Below, one piece after another: positions 47,901-57,372 of a DNA stretch of 64,000 nucleotides. The stretch is from Marasmius tenuissimus (lineage: Eukaryota > Basidiomycota > Agaricomycetes > Agaricales > Marasmiaceae). Position numbers and translations under genes: made by a program. The notes beneath the pieces were generated by a model, which was not told the origin of the DNA, did no database searches, and worked only from the letters and a program-made list of their open reading frames with translations. Numbering within the stretch: position 1 is the stretch's first letter; every line of letters starts with the position of its first letter. The DNA lies in NCBI GenBank assembly GCA_029532415.1, contig JAQOTA010000050.1:5208001-5272000 (forward strand), given 5' to 3'.

Positions 47901-50181
47901 AGGGGGAGAAAATTACTTGGTTTACTTGCTGAATAACGGTCATCAACTATATGGTCTACAAGCCAGTAGTTATGATAACGTTCGTGAATGGACATATAAA
48001 CAAGTCCAGAAGCGTCCTAAAGATGAACGACCATCTTGGGAAACAGCATGCAGACTGGAATTACAATCACTCAAAGATAGAAACGTCTTTGATGTGGTCA
48101 CACTACCAAAAGGCCGAAAAGCGGTGAAATCCCGCTGGGTATTTGACATCAAGTCTGATGGCCGTAAAAAGGCAAGACTTGTTGCGAAAGGATTTTCGCA
48201 GAAACAAGGGATAGACTATAACGAGTTGTTCTCTCCTGTAGTACGATTTGAAACCGTACGACTTCTATTGGCACTAGCAGCGCTTGAAGATTGGGAGATC
48301 TCTGCGCTAGACGTTAAAACAGCATTTCTTTATGGTGCCTTAGACGAGGAGATCTACATGGAACAACCTGAAGGCTTCGTTACGGACTCCAGCAAGGTTT
48401 GGAGGTTACGCAAAGCATTGTACGGATTAAAACAGGCTTCTCGTGCCTGGTGGCGTCAGTGTACTGAATCCATGAAACGTCTGGGATTCAAACGATGCTT
48501 ATCCGATGCTGGCGTATATGTCTTCAACAAGAATGGCAATATGGTCATTGCCGTCGTCTATGTCGACGATGCTTTATTTATGGGTCCTGATCGCAACCTT
48601 GTCAACAGACTAAAAAGCGAATTCATGAAAATCTGGGAATGCCGAGATCTAGGCGAGCCAACAGAATTCCTGCGAATGCGAATTACTCGAGATCGGAAGA
48701 ATCGCAGACTGATCCTTGATCAGCGAGACTATCTTGAAAAGATAATTCGTAAATTCGGAGTTCTGAACGCCAAGACGGCATATACGCCTTTGCCAGAAGG
48801 CTATAACCCAACCCAAAACCAGGGGGAGGTTAATCCCGAGATTAGGCATAGATTCCAATCAGTTATCGGATCATTACTTTACTTGGCTCTCGGAACGAGA
48901 CCAGACATATCCTTTGCTGTAATCAAGATGTCACAGTATGGAGCTAATCCTAATCAGGAACACCTCCAGAAGGCACTTTACATCGTGAAATACCTTGTTC
49001 ACACTGCAAAGTACGAACTCATTTACGATGGTAGATCCAACCAAGGACTACTTGCCTTTGCTGACTCTGATTGGGCAACTGATAAAGATGATCGCCGATC
49101 ACAGACTGGATATATCGTAAAGCTTGCCAATGCACCAGTTTGTTGGGTCTCTCAGAAACAGAAAACGGTTGCATTATCATCCACGGAAGCAGAGTATATG
49201 GCTCTATCTGACTGTACACGTCAGGCTTGCTGGATGAAGTCGTTGATGAACGAATTGAACTTCCCTATTCGATCAGTTCCATGTGTTAGCGACAACCAAG
49301 GCGCTATCTTTCTCAGCAGCAATGAAGCTACTGATAAAAGGACAAAACACATTGACAATCGATACCACTTCATCAGGGAAGCAGTGGAACACGGAAAGAC
49401 TCGAATCTATTTCGTTGAAACTGCTAAACAACCTGCTGATCTTCTTACAAAGAATCTTGGCAGAACAAAGTTCGAATTGTTCAGGCAATCTTTAGGATTA
49501 ACATTTCACTAGTTCCATGATCGCATGATGAACTTAGTGAGGGGGAGTGTTGAACATGATGGATATCATGTGATACACTGTTGACGTGTTGTTTACGCGT
49601 CACACTATTTATAGAGCTACGCCTCTAGAACACTTGCGTCCTCATGCAAGTACTACGTCTCTGTCTACGTATCTCACTACGTACCTAGTAGTTTCATCAT
49701 AAATGACACTATAGACAGTCGCTATCCAATAGCATAAGTAGAGCCTCCAATACATGAGGCAAACACGACTATGCTCACCAAGCATACTACCATTCATGGT
49801 AGAAGTACTTACACAGTACTAATGTCTTTTACGCCTTTAGGGCCGAATACCTACTTCTAGTAGTAGTTTCAGTTAGTGTAATACTCATTACATGTACCAG
49901 AAACTTATGTATAAAAGACTGAACGAAAGGCCTTAAGCCTTAGGACAATCTACTCGATTATCACCTCTTCTCAAGCATCTCAAAGACTACAAGAACACTC
50001 TGTGTATTACCCATGTGAGGTTTACTTCGTTATACCCACTGTGCACTTTAACTATGCTGGCTCATCATCAATCTCACTTAAAAGCTGATGGATGATTCTT
50101 ATAGATTTTGTCGTCTCCCGTGGCGGAGAGTACTTCTTCTCGCCCTCAATTTCCGCTCTCGTTTCTCCTTTGTCCCAGTAG
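38953..50181 (+). CDS. DyP-type peroxidase with a retrotransposon in its last intron
   Basis: Secreted heme peroxidase of the dye-decolorizing family. Exons: 38953-39055, 39111-39207, 39270-39718, 39776-40074, 40133-40373, 40431-40499, 40559-40625, 40684-40702, 40758-40869 and 50105-50181. All phases agree and give 510 residues, the normal size. A signal peptide (MRLSVASIALGLL..AAAS) opens the protein. The family motif G-x-x-D-G (GYMDG, D222, distal acid) and the proximal heme ligand in CPFSAHIQKTRPR (H366, with the nearby Arg) are present. The last exon encodes DFVVSRGGEYFFSPSISAL, the conserved C-terminus. The ninth intron (40870-50104) contains a complete copia element, so the normal transcript must splice out 9.2 kb. 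The coding sequence is otherwise undamaged. Confidence 0.9.
40895..40899. repeat. Target-site duplication TCAAT, left
   Basis: TCAAT flanks the copia element here and at 50068-50072. Confidence 0.92.
40900..41419 (+). repeat. 5' LTR of copia element 2
   Basis: 520 bp with TG..CA ends. TATA box TATAAAA at 41262-41268. Read by eye it is identical to the 3' LTR. Confidence 0.94.
41420..41431 (+). promoter_or_regulatory. Primer-binding site of copia element 2 (half-tRNA type)
   Basis: GGTTATGGGCCC, the same as in copia element 1, directly after the LTR end CTCATCA. It pairs with the anticodon stem-loop of initiator tRNA-Met. Confidence 0.7.
41432..42429 (+). other. Long 5' leader of copia element 2
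   Basis: About 1 kb without a sustained frame lies between the primer site and the polyprotein start. The equivalent leader in copia element 1 is about 285 bases. It would hold the packaging and dimerisation signals; no element-internal duplication was seen. Confidence 0.6.
42430..49512 (+). CDS. Copia 2 Gag-Pol polyprotein
   Basis: A 2,360-residue polyprotein of Ty1/copia order. A Gag-like region spans about residues 75-280, followed by a strongly basic Lys/Gly tail near 315-350 in place of a CCHC knuckle. A long segment (about 350-1180) has no domain I recognise, including a compact, aromatic-rich part near 580-880. Then come protease LLDSGASAH near 1188, the zinc region RRMGHCDP..CRGCAKGK near 1330, the integrase core (HGDLIEYP, FDRGGEFF, NGRAERFNR) from about 1390, and reverse transcriptase from about 1885 with an intact YVDD box. 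RNase H starts near 2210 (ADSDWATD, STEAEYMALSDC, ADLLTKNLG). No stop or frameshift is present. Typical copia polyproteins are about 1,300-1,700 residues, so the extra length lies in the segment before protease. Confidence 0.95.
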   Translation: MKSMLTGLLADLNMSQSGSRSASHSPSGNPPTTFVRNTPGYTLGTEVENSVEVYNYNTEPLYSQVADSNFPAGSGGISIIPVLLDDGSNFEDWYRLLEGYLFTQGIPQALDEEAPETSSPATSGEATALAEWTSRRNKVIGIIKMRTRRAHDAHVDKTSVISTLSKFKSTFGVQSSSKMMNLYTDLHNVQLPEHLNPVPGISYMLTVRDQLKDHGVDISDDLLCLMITAKLNEKRWQLFKQQVSRMKKEELKPTDLIAAITNEWNRRNGIHSGPAAYTAHNAKISGVNRFNSPPKWSDQSRSGTSANQKKNNNKNNNQNNQNQGGSSSKKGKKKGGKGKGKGKGKKKDTQKGGQQSHTAVLEPSEKPSEYQKRINAVNEQISSVFEREMAGPVNVHMSYHYPTGSTSAPNPFQNTYDLQRARLEERIAADREGRPERHISVQEWNNRRTVQLDEQVRQVEEAIASATISNPNIDSDGDEIPSLVYISDTPTEPESDSSSDHSSNDSHTCSAYSYGAHSNEEIIFTMPRREATPNHTSPADEVDQGENLEVASPTQQDIRVTVSTPPDDYGPWANSMFPRNHADLVHLFRPENYSQDGDDIKEPPLINRKVEWRFLQEYKEQHDNMMRRVNLRNNRPHIINGIRLPIPVIEEFRDFGDQMTNDMALKESMIRMRYKSIRSIPDHNLWIWILIRTREYVVMYAIRRDAVHNMTPRQALHELRIQQRILHVETVEDTKFTLHYEYQTWNLQHLSTVIAEINNKNWISTVEDFVQRVKNPRSTSVDEAFRVNKKNFTLPVQVMNPIFWHSLVKLGLEGKWLFGTTDIRASQFRTSQWRQPGFNRRWVRFIPHLSLPDVHNWHTHLYKWMNNIRMSVPMTQADIPRRELEGGRFNERPRTYPGDFMELAESLNRSKSPVPTTHEYINRPATTPPRVRQWQDQIVHTPPSSPESFYGIQSLEDDYIDVPSRPTTAPPDQPERLSPVDEQPEVDPWVTSPSDPRNSQFENYGPAVIGLRTNGPPLHVADGTSIGNITLVVNNNQPYQATRFVQWQNYRRQLEAWIEVEEAANQRYQQELRTGRELLVRQGFQSQNQEPLQWHERYFDDGDYGDGLEGVDNYWAESNDRGDWQVFQSSNSQTFTKSSMQNYHILRNSVPRKCSITSVYATTKYKSFSAAFSSDCEVRNTQNAWLLDSGASAHMTPYKTDFSDYQTLEMPIGLTTSAGDKANVQIVGYGTVLIRHTNSAGVTQVTKLYPVMYNPDSPHRLISSGKFRSIGYYTLLDSPETSIRSKKDDSLLMSFYPSHKDDPLRWMNAKVLVGETSFTSVVSFNTSELWHRRMGHCDPRVLGKLMDNVKGLPTKLVTSKGETKPCRGCAKGKMVAKSYPLSSKRAKEPLELVHGDLIEYPTRSYYQNEYALTLFDDATSYGWVYPIRKKSDTDQKLRNWLALVERQTNKKVKSVHFDRGGEFFSNEQWDWYNSLGIFPQRGSPNVHEQNGRAERFNRTLREKSEAMRFQACAPENWWEFAISTAVHIYNRTPIRSRKYRTPVELFKNKKPDVSYFRTFGCGAYAYIPKRKNKLAPHSEAMIFIGYESGSKAYRFFRTTNNSVYITPQAVFDENWFPKCQKEVPGSIEFDKTDKPVRSIPFPTYPYDGHEDHHNDDDFFNPPPPPGSDDDDHQPEGDPPLDPIPDDKSDDVHNGNHPNTDGFGSPKGSDHNPNQYGPDPRSAGSSGLTNPFGFRQADYDEWENLRAPPPAAVRRNPPRNRVTPNRPFNVYGNRHPVEIERDIDSQARWQSQINPTNEPETIPNRVPDPAAPMDTDDDMSDLAQQGGENYLVYLLNNGHQLYGLQASSYDNVREWTYKQVQKRPKDERPSWETACRLELQSLKDRNVFDVVTLPKGRKAVKSRWVFDIKSDGRKKARLVAKGFSQKQGIDYNELFSPVVRFETVRLLLALAALEDWEISALDVKTAFLYGALDEEIYMEQPEGFVTDSSKVWRLRKALYGLKQASRAWWRQCTESMKRLGFKRCLSDAGVYVFNKNGNMVIAVVYVDDALFMGPDRNLVNRLKSEFMKIWECRDLGEPTEFLRMRITRDRKNRRLILDQRDYLEKIIRKFGVLNAKTAYTPLPEGYNPTQNQGEVNPEIRHRFQSVIGSLLYLALGTRPDISFAVIKMSQYGANPNQEHLQKALYIVKYLVHTAKYELIYDGRSNQGLLAFADSDWATDKDDRRSQTGYIVKLANAPVCWVSQKQKTVALSSTEAEYMALSDCTRQACWMKSLMNELNFPIRSVPCVSDNQGAIFLSSNEATDKRTKHIDNRYHFIREAVEHGKTRIYFVETAKQPADLLTKNLGRTKFELFRQSLGLTFH
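49537..49547 (+). promoter_or_regulatory. Polypurine tract of copia element 2
   Basis: GTGAGGGGGAG directly before the 3' LTR. Confidence 0.75.
49548..50067 (+). repeat. 3' LTR of copia element 2
   Basis: 520 bp, identical to the 5' LTR by eye and followed by the duplicated TCAAT, after which the peroxidase intron continues to its TATAG acceptor at 50104. Confidence 0.94.
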
Positions 50182-53100
50182 ATGATCAGACAGTAGCTTG
50201 GGCTTGGACTAAAAGGTTTACTTGTTTATCGGGTTATAGATAGGCTTTTGCACTATAAGACAGAAAGGACTTTGTTCATATCTATAGGTTTTTTTATTGA
50301 AATAAGTAACACACGGTCTCCATTTCTTTTGCTGGTTGCGTGGGGTGTCTTAAATGTACGAAAACAATTTCCTGAGCTCTCCCGCAGCTCAGGGTCCCGA
50401 TAACTAGACTTGAACGCGCCCGATGAGACACTGAGAGCTCGTTAACGTTAATAGCGGCGGACACACTTCACTGCGTCATTTCCCCTATGACTTTATTGTC
50501 AATGGCGTTGTTCGTGTGAACGCGTCGCAGAGAGCTTCTCGAGTCGTGTCGCGTGCCAGGTGTTCCTGGCCACTTGAAGGCCTATGCAAGTAGACACAAG
50601 ACCCGGAAGGAAATTGACCCGCGTGCAGATTTCGATTGTCGCACTTCAGGGTACTACAGAGAACATCTCAGGGAGTTTTGTTTACTCCGCGAGGAAGTTC
50701 ACTGTAATGTATATGTATCTCGAGCAAATCTGTTGTTCATAAGGTGTATTGGATACGTGTATCTCTATGCAAACGAAATAAAAAGTGAATTTCTACAAGC
50801 CCCACAACCGGTAAAAGGAAGGAGAGGGAACAGGGGAATGGGTGAATAAACGAGCGTGCACTAAAAATCCGAATGAGACCATGTCCGAATACGAACCTCA
50901 AGAATCATGGCGCCTTCGTATCGCCATTGGAGTCCGGATGATAACCAATATCCGCTCCCTTAGTCTCGAGACTATCAACGTCCCTGTCCATGCTCGTGCA
51001 AGTGGATACCTATCCAAACTCGCAACTCAAAATCAAGAGGACTGGGGATGAAAAGCTCGAATGATCAAATCATGTCCCGGGCGGTTCGTGCGGCAAAGAT
51101 AAGAGTTTCCTGATTAGTAGCAGATTCATGGCACAGCAATACTTGCAACGACCCTGACCAGCTGGGAAAAGATGATTGTGATGTGAGGGTACTCAGATCA
51201 AGCTACAGCGTACCTTTGGACGGTTCTCACTGAAGGCATCGAATAACTTGAGCACCAGATGTCTGGGATAGGCATTGAAGTCGCCTCAACTGAAGGCCAG
51301 GAGTCTGGTTGGTAGAACTAGGTTGGTTCGAACGTTTTCTGGGTCCTGTACGGAGTCATACCTGCCCAACACACTGCTTTTTGTTTGACTGTGGTTGAGA
51401 GAGACCATCTATGTAGTTTGACCGGTTCGAGGTTGTGCGTATTCAGTGACGGGAAATTGTGATGGCTCGTATGCACAAGGTGAGCCTCCTAGGTGGAGCA
51501 AGGCAGGAGTTTGTGGGCTACAGGTGAGTTGAAGCTTTGACCGCACGTCCCGATCATGGCTATACGAGCTTTCACATTGAATGTTGAGCTCTAACTGGTC
51601 ATCAACTGAGAGAACAAATTCACAGCAAAGTCTCGTACATACCTTTTGGCTCGAACCCCTCTATCTCGCGTTTCACGATATCCGAATAAGTAGTGTTTCG
51701 TGTTCCGAAACCCTCTGAGCCAATCTCCGTAGATTCCAGAGCCGTGGGCACGCCGCACGGGTTCTTCATGGTCTCAGTTTTTCGTTTAGTTCGTCAACAG
51801 TCGACGAAGTTGATTGAACGTTCGGTTCTTTATTCAAACTTTACTGGCCAAAGTATGAGCGGCACAGACTGTTTGTATGAGTTGTCAAAAATTAGAACGA
51901 ATATGTGAGATTTATTATCTAGAAGGTATTAGCTAGAAGAAGCCTTATGTATGATGAGCAGATTAGAATGAGAAGAGACCAAGTTGTATGCTTACCAAAG
52001 CTGCACATTCTTCACTATGCATACATAAAGGACCGAGGGAGAGACGCAATGACAGTGTAAAATTGAGTTGGGACTCTGGGAGGTTAAACCTACCCTTCAG
52101 TCGGCCCGTTGCCGCCCGGGTCAAAGCACAAGGCGCTCACAATGGTCCACTCTCGACCGTCACCACTCCGTGCCATGGCTCCATCCTTTTGTTCCGCCAC
52201 AACTTTCGGTCCTTTAGGACTGAATTCGCTGCAAAGCCTTTCATCAATTCAACATCAATTTTTAGCAAGACAATCACGGACATCGACGCCTGCTTCAAGA
52301 TCCTTCAGTCAACGTTCTTCCCCTTGTAATTCCGATCCAGCGGGCGAGTCAAGACACAAGGAGAAAGAGTGTACGCAAAAGAGAAGATGAATGTTGAGCT
52401 GAGGATCATGACAACGTCAGCTTGCAGGCATGAGGTACTATGAAGGTGGCAACGAGAGGTCCACGTTATGGGGTTTTCGGTTGAAACGATTACATGTTTC
52501 TTGGGTGAGTCCTGTAGTTCTCATACCTTTGTCATCGTCATTCTCCCGAATACACCGTTTCTTCTACGCCTTTCTCATACCCCGGTCGCTCTGACATACG
52601 CCCCTTCTCCAGTATGGCGCTCAGTACCGCACCTCAAAACCACGGTTGTCTTACAAAAAGTATTTGAAAGGTTTAGCACTACACTGAATTCCAGTGTCCT
52701 CCTTTTGTCGAGATAACATTCAGTTCAACTAATCTTTGTTCTGCTCGAGCACTCGAAGGTAGCGTCGTCAGATATTCACGAGGAGTAATCAACTAAATAG
52801 GACTGCTCTTGCTGCTTCCAATGCCTTAGGAGTCGACCACTTCGACCGAAATCAGGGCTTCACGGGTTTCAAATACATTAGATGAGCGAGTGTGAAGAAG
52901 CTCGGACATCACAGCTGAGGCTGGCGCTGAGGACGTGAACGAGCCTGTTACCAGTTAATCAGGGCGACCCCCAACACGTATTACAGTCCGTGCGGGAGTC
53001 ATTGACACGGCTATTCGTGATGCTGCTTATCCTCGAATTCGCCGGGCTACAACAGTCGACGGTGCTATTGGTGGTGCGAGCAGATCATATTCTTTTTGTC

Positions 53101-54510
53101 ACCCGGCTCGTCAAGATTACCTTCGGATTCGCCTTCATGTAGGGATGAGGTTCAATACATCGAGGGTGGGTGAGGATGCATTGGGAGTGAGTCTTGAACT
53201 TCTTCGTCTCGCTCATTTTACGTTTGTGTCGCTTTACTGACAGCTCTCGAACAGGCTGTATTATGGTTCCACCGATCTGCGCCTGCTAGTACTCAAGTCT
53301 TGAAGAGTATTGCTCGTGAGGGGAAATATGGGGTCGGAGGCGTGCTGGCGGTCGGAATTTCCATGATTTCGACTAACGTTCCTGATAGTCAGCCGGAACG
53401 GCCTCCCAAGGAATCAATCAATCAACTCCAAAGCTTAGAATCAATTGGTATCGACTATGAGTGGGAAGCTGTCGTGTCAGCCTGCACTGTGATCTCACGA
53501 AACTGATTCGTCATTTGTGTACTTAGTGAACTTTGGCTGTGGTTTCGGAATAGAATCGTCTCCGAGCTGTCTCGATTCCAAAGGAATGCCTACAGGTAGT
53601 TCAATCTATAAATTGTTTCCTCCCAAAGCCGGAATATCAGCGGGAGCCGAGTATGTAGTCAGAGTAGATACAACGTTCTGACTTACTATTACTTCGGTCT
53701 TGTAGCGGCAGACTCGGACCTCACCATCCAGTGCCAAACAGATTGAAAGGCTGACGCTATTGAGTTTCTCCCGAGCGAAGACGTACGTACACAGAGGTCG
53801 TGGTTAAGCTGTACGTGTTAATATAGCACGCAAAGCTTCCATGCAAACTTCCAGGCTCGATATCCCGAACGATTCTATCCCGATATTTAGTGCACACTAG
53901 GACCCACAAGTTTTGCCCGCGCCCGTTCGGCCTTCTCCCCTGCGTCTCTGGCCATTCCAATCTTGTGCTCATCAAGTCGGTAGTTGGCTTCGAGGTTATA
54001 GTATTGAGTTTCATTTGTGAATTCGAGGACAATACTTCAGCCGGCCTGGGGCAGACGCAGACGTTGCTACTTCTCATAAGTCACCGTCAGGTTAGTTTGT
54101 GGCCCGTGCTACAAGAAATCTCAGTTCACTGTCATCTTTCTCTGAGCATTGAGGGACATACTGTGCTGTACTTACAACTCGTAGACTGACTTCACCGTCC
54201 CGGGTTAAGGGGCAATATCACTGGCCCAGAAATAACTCAACAAGCGACGCGGAAATATCGCCGGCGTCCCCTCAAGATGAGTATGTCAAGGGAGGCTGAT
54301 AATAACGATAGAGATTATGATACGACGAGAATAAGAAACCTGAAAACACGTGAACGGTAGGTATACTATACATCTGTCTTACTGAAATATGAGTTGTGAA
54401 GCATGGATATCATACAAACGAAAGAAATATCACTAAAATACGAGACAACCGAGACGACAATCTCTCAAAGTTGTCAACCCGAACACGATCTTCAAACCTT
54501 AATTAGTCCA
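50182..54510. other. Gene-poor stretch after the peroxidase
   Basis: No convincing gene. Two weak candidates occur on the plus strand. A 93-codon frame (52109-52390) is Ser/Arg-rich. A possible terminal exon at 53260-53506 (WFHRSAPASTQVLKSIAREGKYG) follows a GTGAGT..AACAG intron-like gap. Neither resembles a family I know. A diverged repeat block (GGACCCACAAGTTTTGCCCG) lies near 53901. Confidence 0.35.
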
Positions 54511-57050
54511 TTACCACCCCAAAGCACCGTTCCTCTCCCCAGATTCACCACTCGTCTCGTTCCAAGAAAGCAGCTGTGTCGCCTGCATCGGAGGATCGAA
54601 TGTATATTGCTGAGGAAAATCGGCTGGCACGTTCCAAGATTGGTGAGAAACGAGAAGGTCAACACCGTTGGGAATGAGCATCGAAGGATAACCCTGAGGC
54701 GTATGCGCAGAAAACGGAATGTGAGTCTGGGCGTGACTAGTCGAATTGGACGGGTAGTAGGTAGCTCCGGGCGGGGAGAAGGGCGAGTTGGACGATGGAT
54801 CGTGGTGAACTAAAGCAGGGTTCCGATGCTCTTGAGGAGCAAATGAGCCGGGGAAGAGCGAGGGATAACTCGGGTCATGCATATGAGATGTAGGCGCAAC
54901 ATCGTGTTGGGGATACATGAAGTCGATGGGAACTACTGAATCGGACGGATAAGGGAGCGCAGGCACGGAGTAGGAAGCTGGAGGGTGTGCTGGGCCGTTG
55001 TAGAATCTGTTTACAGTACCCGATGTTTGGACCAGGGACGTCCCCAGCCACCCGGTACTCTGATCAGCACCAATATTGTATCTAGGTGCATCGGCGACGG
55101 CATTGACACCTGGGTAAGCACTCGAATGGGTATGGTTCAAGTCCATCATGCTTGTGGTGAGGTCGCTGGTCGAGTTGGCGATCTCAGCACTGCTGTACGC
55201 GTTGGAGGGCGGCAGTGCGTCGAAATAGTTTGCCGCCGCTGTACTTTGCGACAGTTCGGGCCATCCTCGTGGCTGGAGATGGGAAAATGATAGATTGGAC
55301 GTGGTAGGAAATGGCATGTTCATACCACGCGAAGCGGGCAGTACATCTCCCGACAAGGGGCCTGCGGGGTGGGAGGGATAGTGATACGGCGGTTGATTGT
55401 TATGGTAGCAGGGTGGAGCGACCGGCGATTGGTACCCTGAGCGATGAGAATGATCCTGGGGATAGAGGTTGAGTGGGTCTGCAAAGGGAAAAAACCTGGA
55501 GGGAAGCGGTTGCACAGGTCGAGAAGCTTGTCCATCTATCGCTAGGTCTCGGTCATCGGCAGTATCGTTCTTATGACGCAGTTCCTGAGGATATGTTAGT
55601 GATGCGCACATCAAGAAAACAGGATCAACAGCGCACCGGTTCTGGATTGTTCCTCTCGGCACCCCCAAGTCCCATATCCATTTTCTGACGCTTGTTGGGA
55701 GCGCAAATCGAGCTGATAATGGACTCGCTCCCGGCTTGGTTACTGGCCATACAAATTGGGTCCTCAGCCAGTTCTTGGTCCATTGTATGCGATAGACACT
55801 CGGAGTCGTTGCCAATGACGGATCCATCGAGGCTGTCAGAGTGCTCTGCACCGAGGTAAGAGCCAGAACGAATGAATGAGAAATGGTCACACCTTTATAG
55901 ACCTCCGTAAACCTGTCTGAATGGTGGATGGGTTGAAAGATGTGATTATCGTGTACAACGTGTCGAGCAAAATCGGGAGTTGTTGGGTCAAAGCTTCTGA
56001 GTGTTTGATATCGACGAATCAACTGGTAGCTGCTGGTGGACCATGAGCGGGATCTCCAGCCTATAACCCCGGGTATGAGTTGAAGGGGAAGGCCGAAGTC
56101 GCAACATGACTCGGGTGAAAGTGGATGTTGACCATCTTCGTGAAAAGACCAGAAGTGGAGACGCAAGGTTTTGTCGTCGAGGGGGTCGCTGGGAGGTGTA
56201 TAGATGAAAAGGTAGATTGGCTGCTGGCGTCGTTGTTGGGTTTTGGAAGGGGATTTGTCAAGATTGCCATACAACCACACGTGGGGATAGACGAATCCAC
56301 CCACAGCTCCTCAACTTCTTTGCAATCGAGTTTCCGCTGTGTCAATTGCACGATTAAAATTGTTCCGTCTCAGTACTTCCGTGACTTACAGTCAGATTAC
56401 AGGAATACAAGTCACCAAGCTGCCCCAAACCCCTCTCGAAGTGCGAGAACGGTACAAGGCCTACAGAAAAAATTGACTTGACCAGAGGAATTGCCAGGCA
56501 CACACACACTTACCGTGCCAAAGAAGCAGTGACGGTATTTTTCCGATGTCAACAGCAAACGCCTGCGCATGATTGGACGAACTGAAGATATTTAAGCACG
56601 CAGGTGAATTTGGAACTCCACTAGACGTACCGCGCTCGCGAACAATTTCGAAAATCCTCCTCAAAGGCCTATAATCAAACTCTTTCTTTAATTGCTCCAC
56701 CCCTTGAAGTGTACAAAGCTCACCCTGCGCGCATCCGGCCCACTATAAGTCACCGATGTAAACGTGCCATCTGTCCCAATCACTTTCACAGCACAGATGG
56801 TTTTGTTGGCGGTCGGACTACGGGGTCGCCACCACTCTTCCCCCTCCTCCCTGGGACGACAATACTCAGTGACACAAACATCCTTGAGCCGGTAAAAATC
56901 CCCGCTCTTGACGTTCCGATACTGGATGGAGGATACATGTAAGCCCTCGAGCTCTCCACTTTGCAGTCAGCCTGTAACTCACGTCGTCAAATTCGGTATG
57001 TTCCTTCTCTTCTCGCTGGATGATCTGGTTGACCTGGTCATCGGCAAAAC
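54511..57050 (-). pseudogene. Uncharacterised family, copy C (5'-truncated, internal deletion)
   Basis: The 5' end starts abruptly near 57050 with GFADDQVNQIIQREEKEHTEFDD (exon end 56983); a stop lies just upstream and the GDQYN start seen in copies A and B is missing. Later exons match copy B (YRNVKSGDF, VTYSGPDARR, FEEDFRNCSR, IPSLLLWH, LVPFSHF). At about 56300 the frame jumps from ELWVDS to VYPHVWLYG, losing the roughly 150-residue CRGPxGP..LLQEDV region and shifting frame. Downstream, 54511-56304 stays open. It carries RSFDPTTPDFARH, an NKRQKM basic cluster after a short intron, and a long Pro/Ser/Tyr/His-rich tail ending near 54511. Confidence 0.6.
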
Positions 57051-57099
57051 CCCTCGGACGGGTCCCGAGTATTTAAGAAATGGCCACCGGCGGCCAGGT

Positions 57100-57340
57100 T
57101 GGGAGACATGGGTCAGTAGCTTGCCATGTTGTTGGCAAATATGTACACCCTACGAAAAGATGTAACGAGTTGTACCCTGAATAAAATCGTTAGCAAGGTT
57201 GTACAAGCGCGGTAAGGTTGTAGTGAGTTGTACACTCACAGGAAAGATGGAACATAAGATGTACCTTACCTATATCAAGTTGGGAATGGCGTGTACACTC
57301 TCGGTCGTCGGGCGGGATCATTGTACAATGGAGAACATCA
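57100..57340. repeat. Subterminal TTGTAC/GATGTAC repeats next to the transposase
   Basis: At least eight loosely spaced copies of TTGTAC, GATGTA or GTGTAC with short flanks lie between copy C and the 3' end of the transposase gene. Clusters of short repeats just inside the ends are typical of CACTA/KDZ-type elements, so this probably marks the left end region. I could not define the terminal inverted repeat. Confidence 0.45.
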
Positions 57341-57372
57341 TTTTATATGAGTACATATGTGTCCCATCTAAG

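Larger units (their letters stand above)
40900..50067 (+). mobile_element. Ty1/copia element 2, apparently intact
   Basis: A 9,168-bp element with 520-bp LTRs (40900-41419, 49548-50067; TGTTGAAC..CTCATCA) in which I see no difference, TSD TCAAT, a half-tRNA primer site, a leader of about 1 kb (41420-42429), a single 2,360-residue open frame, and a purine tract before the right LTR. The open coding region and identical-looking LTRs indicate very recent insertion and possibly current activity. It is in the same orientation as the peroxidase gene it occupies. Confidence 0.96.

Noticed and set aside
57060..57110. Search for a terminal inverted repeat pairing with 61800-61885
   Set aside because: No matching inverted sequence was found, so I left the left boundary of the Plavaka element undefined.
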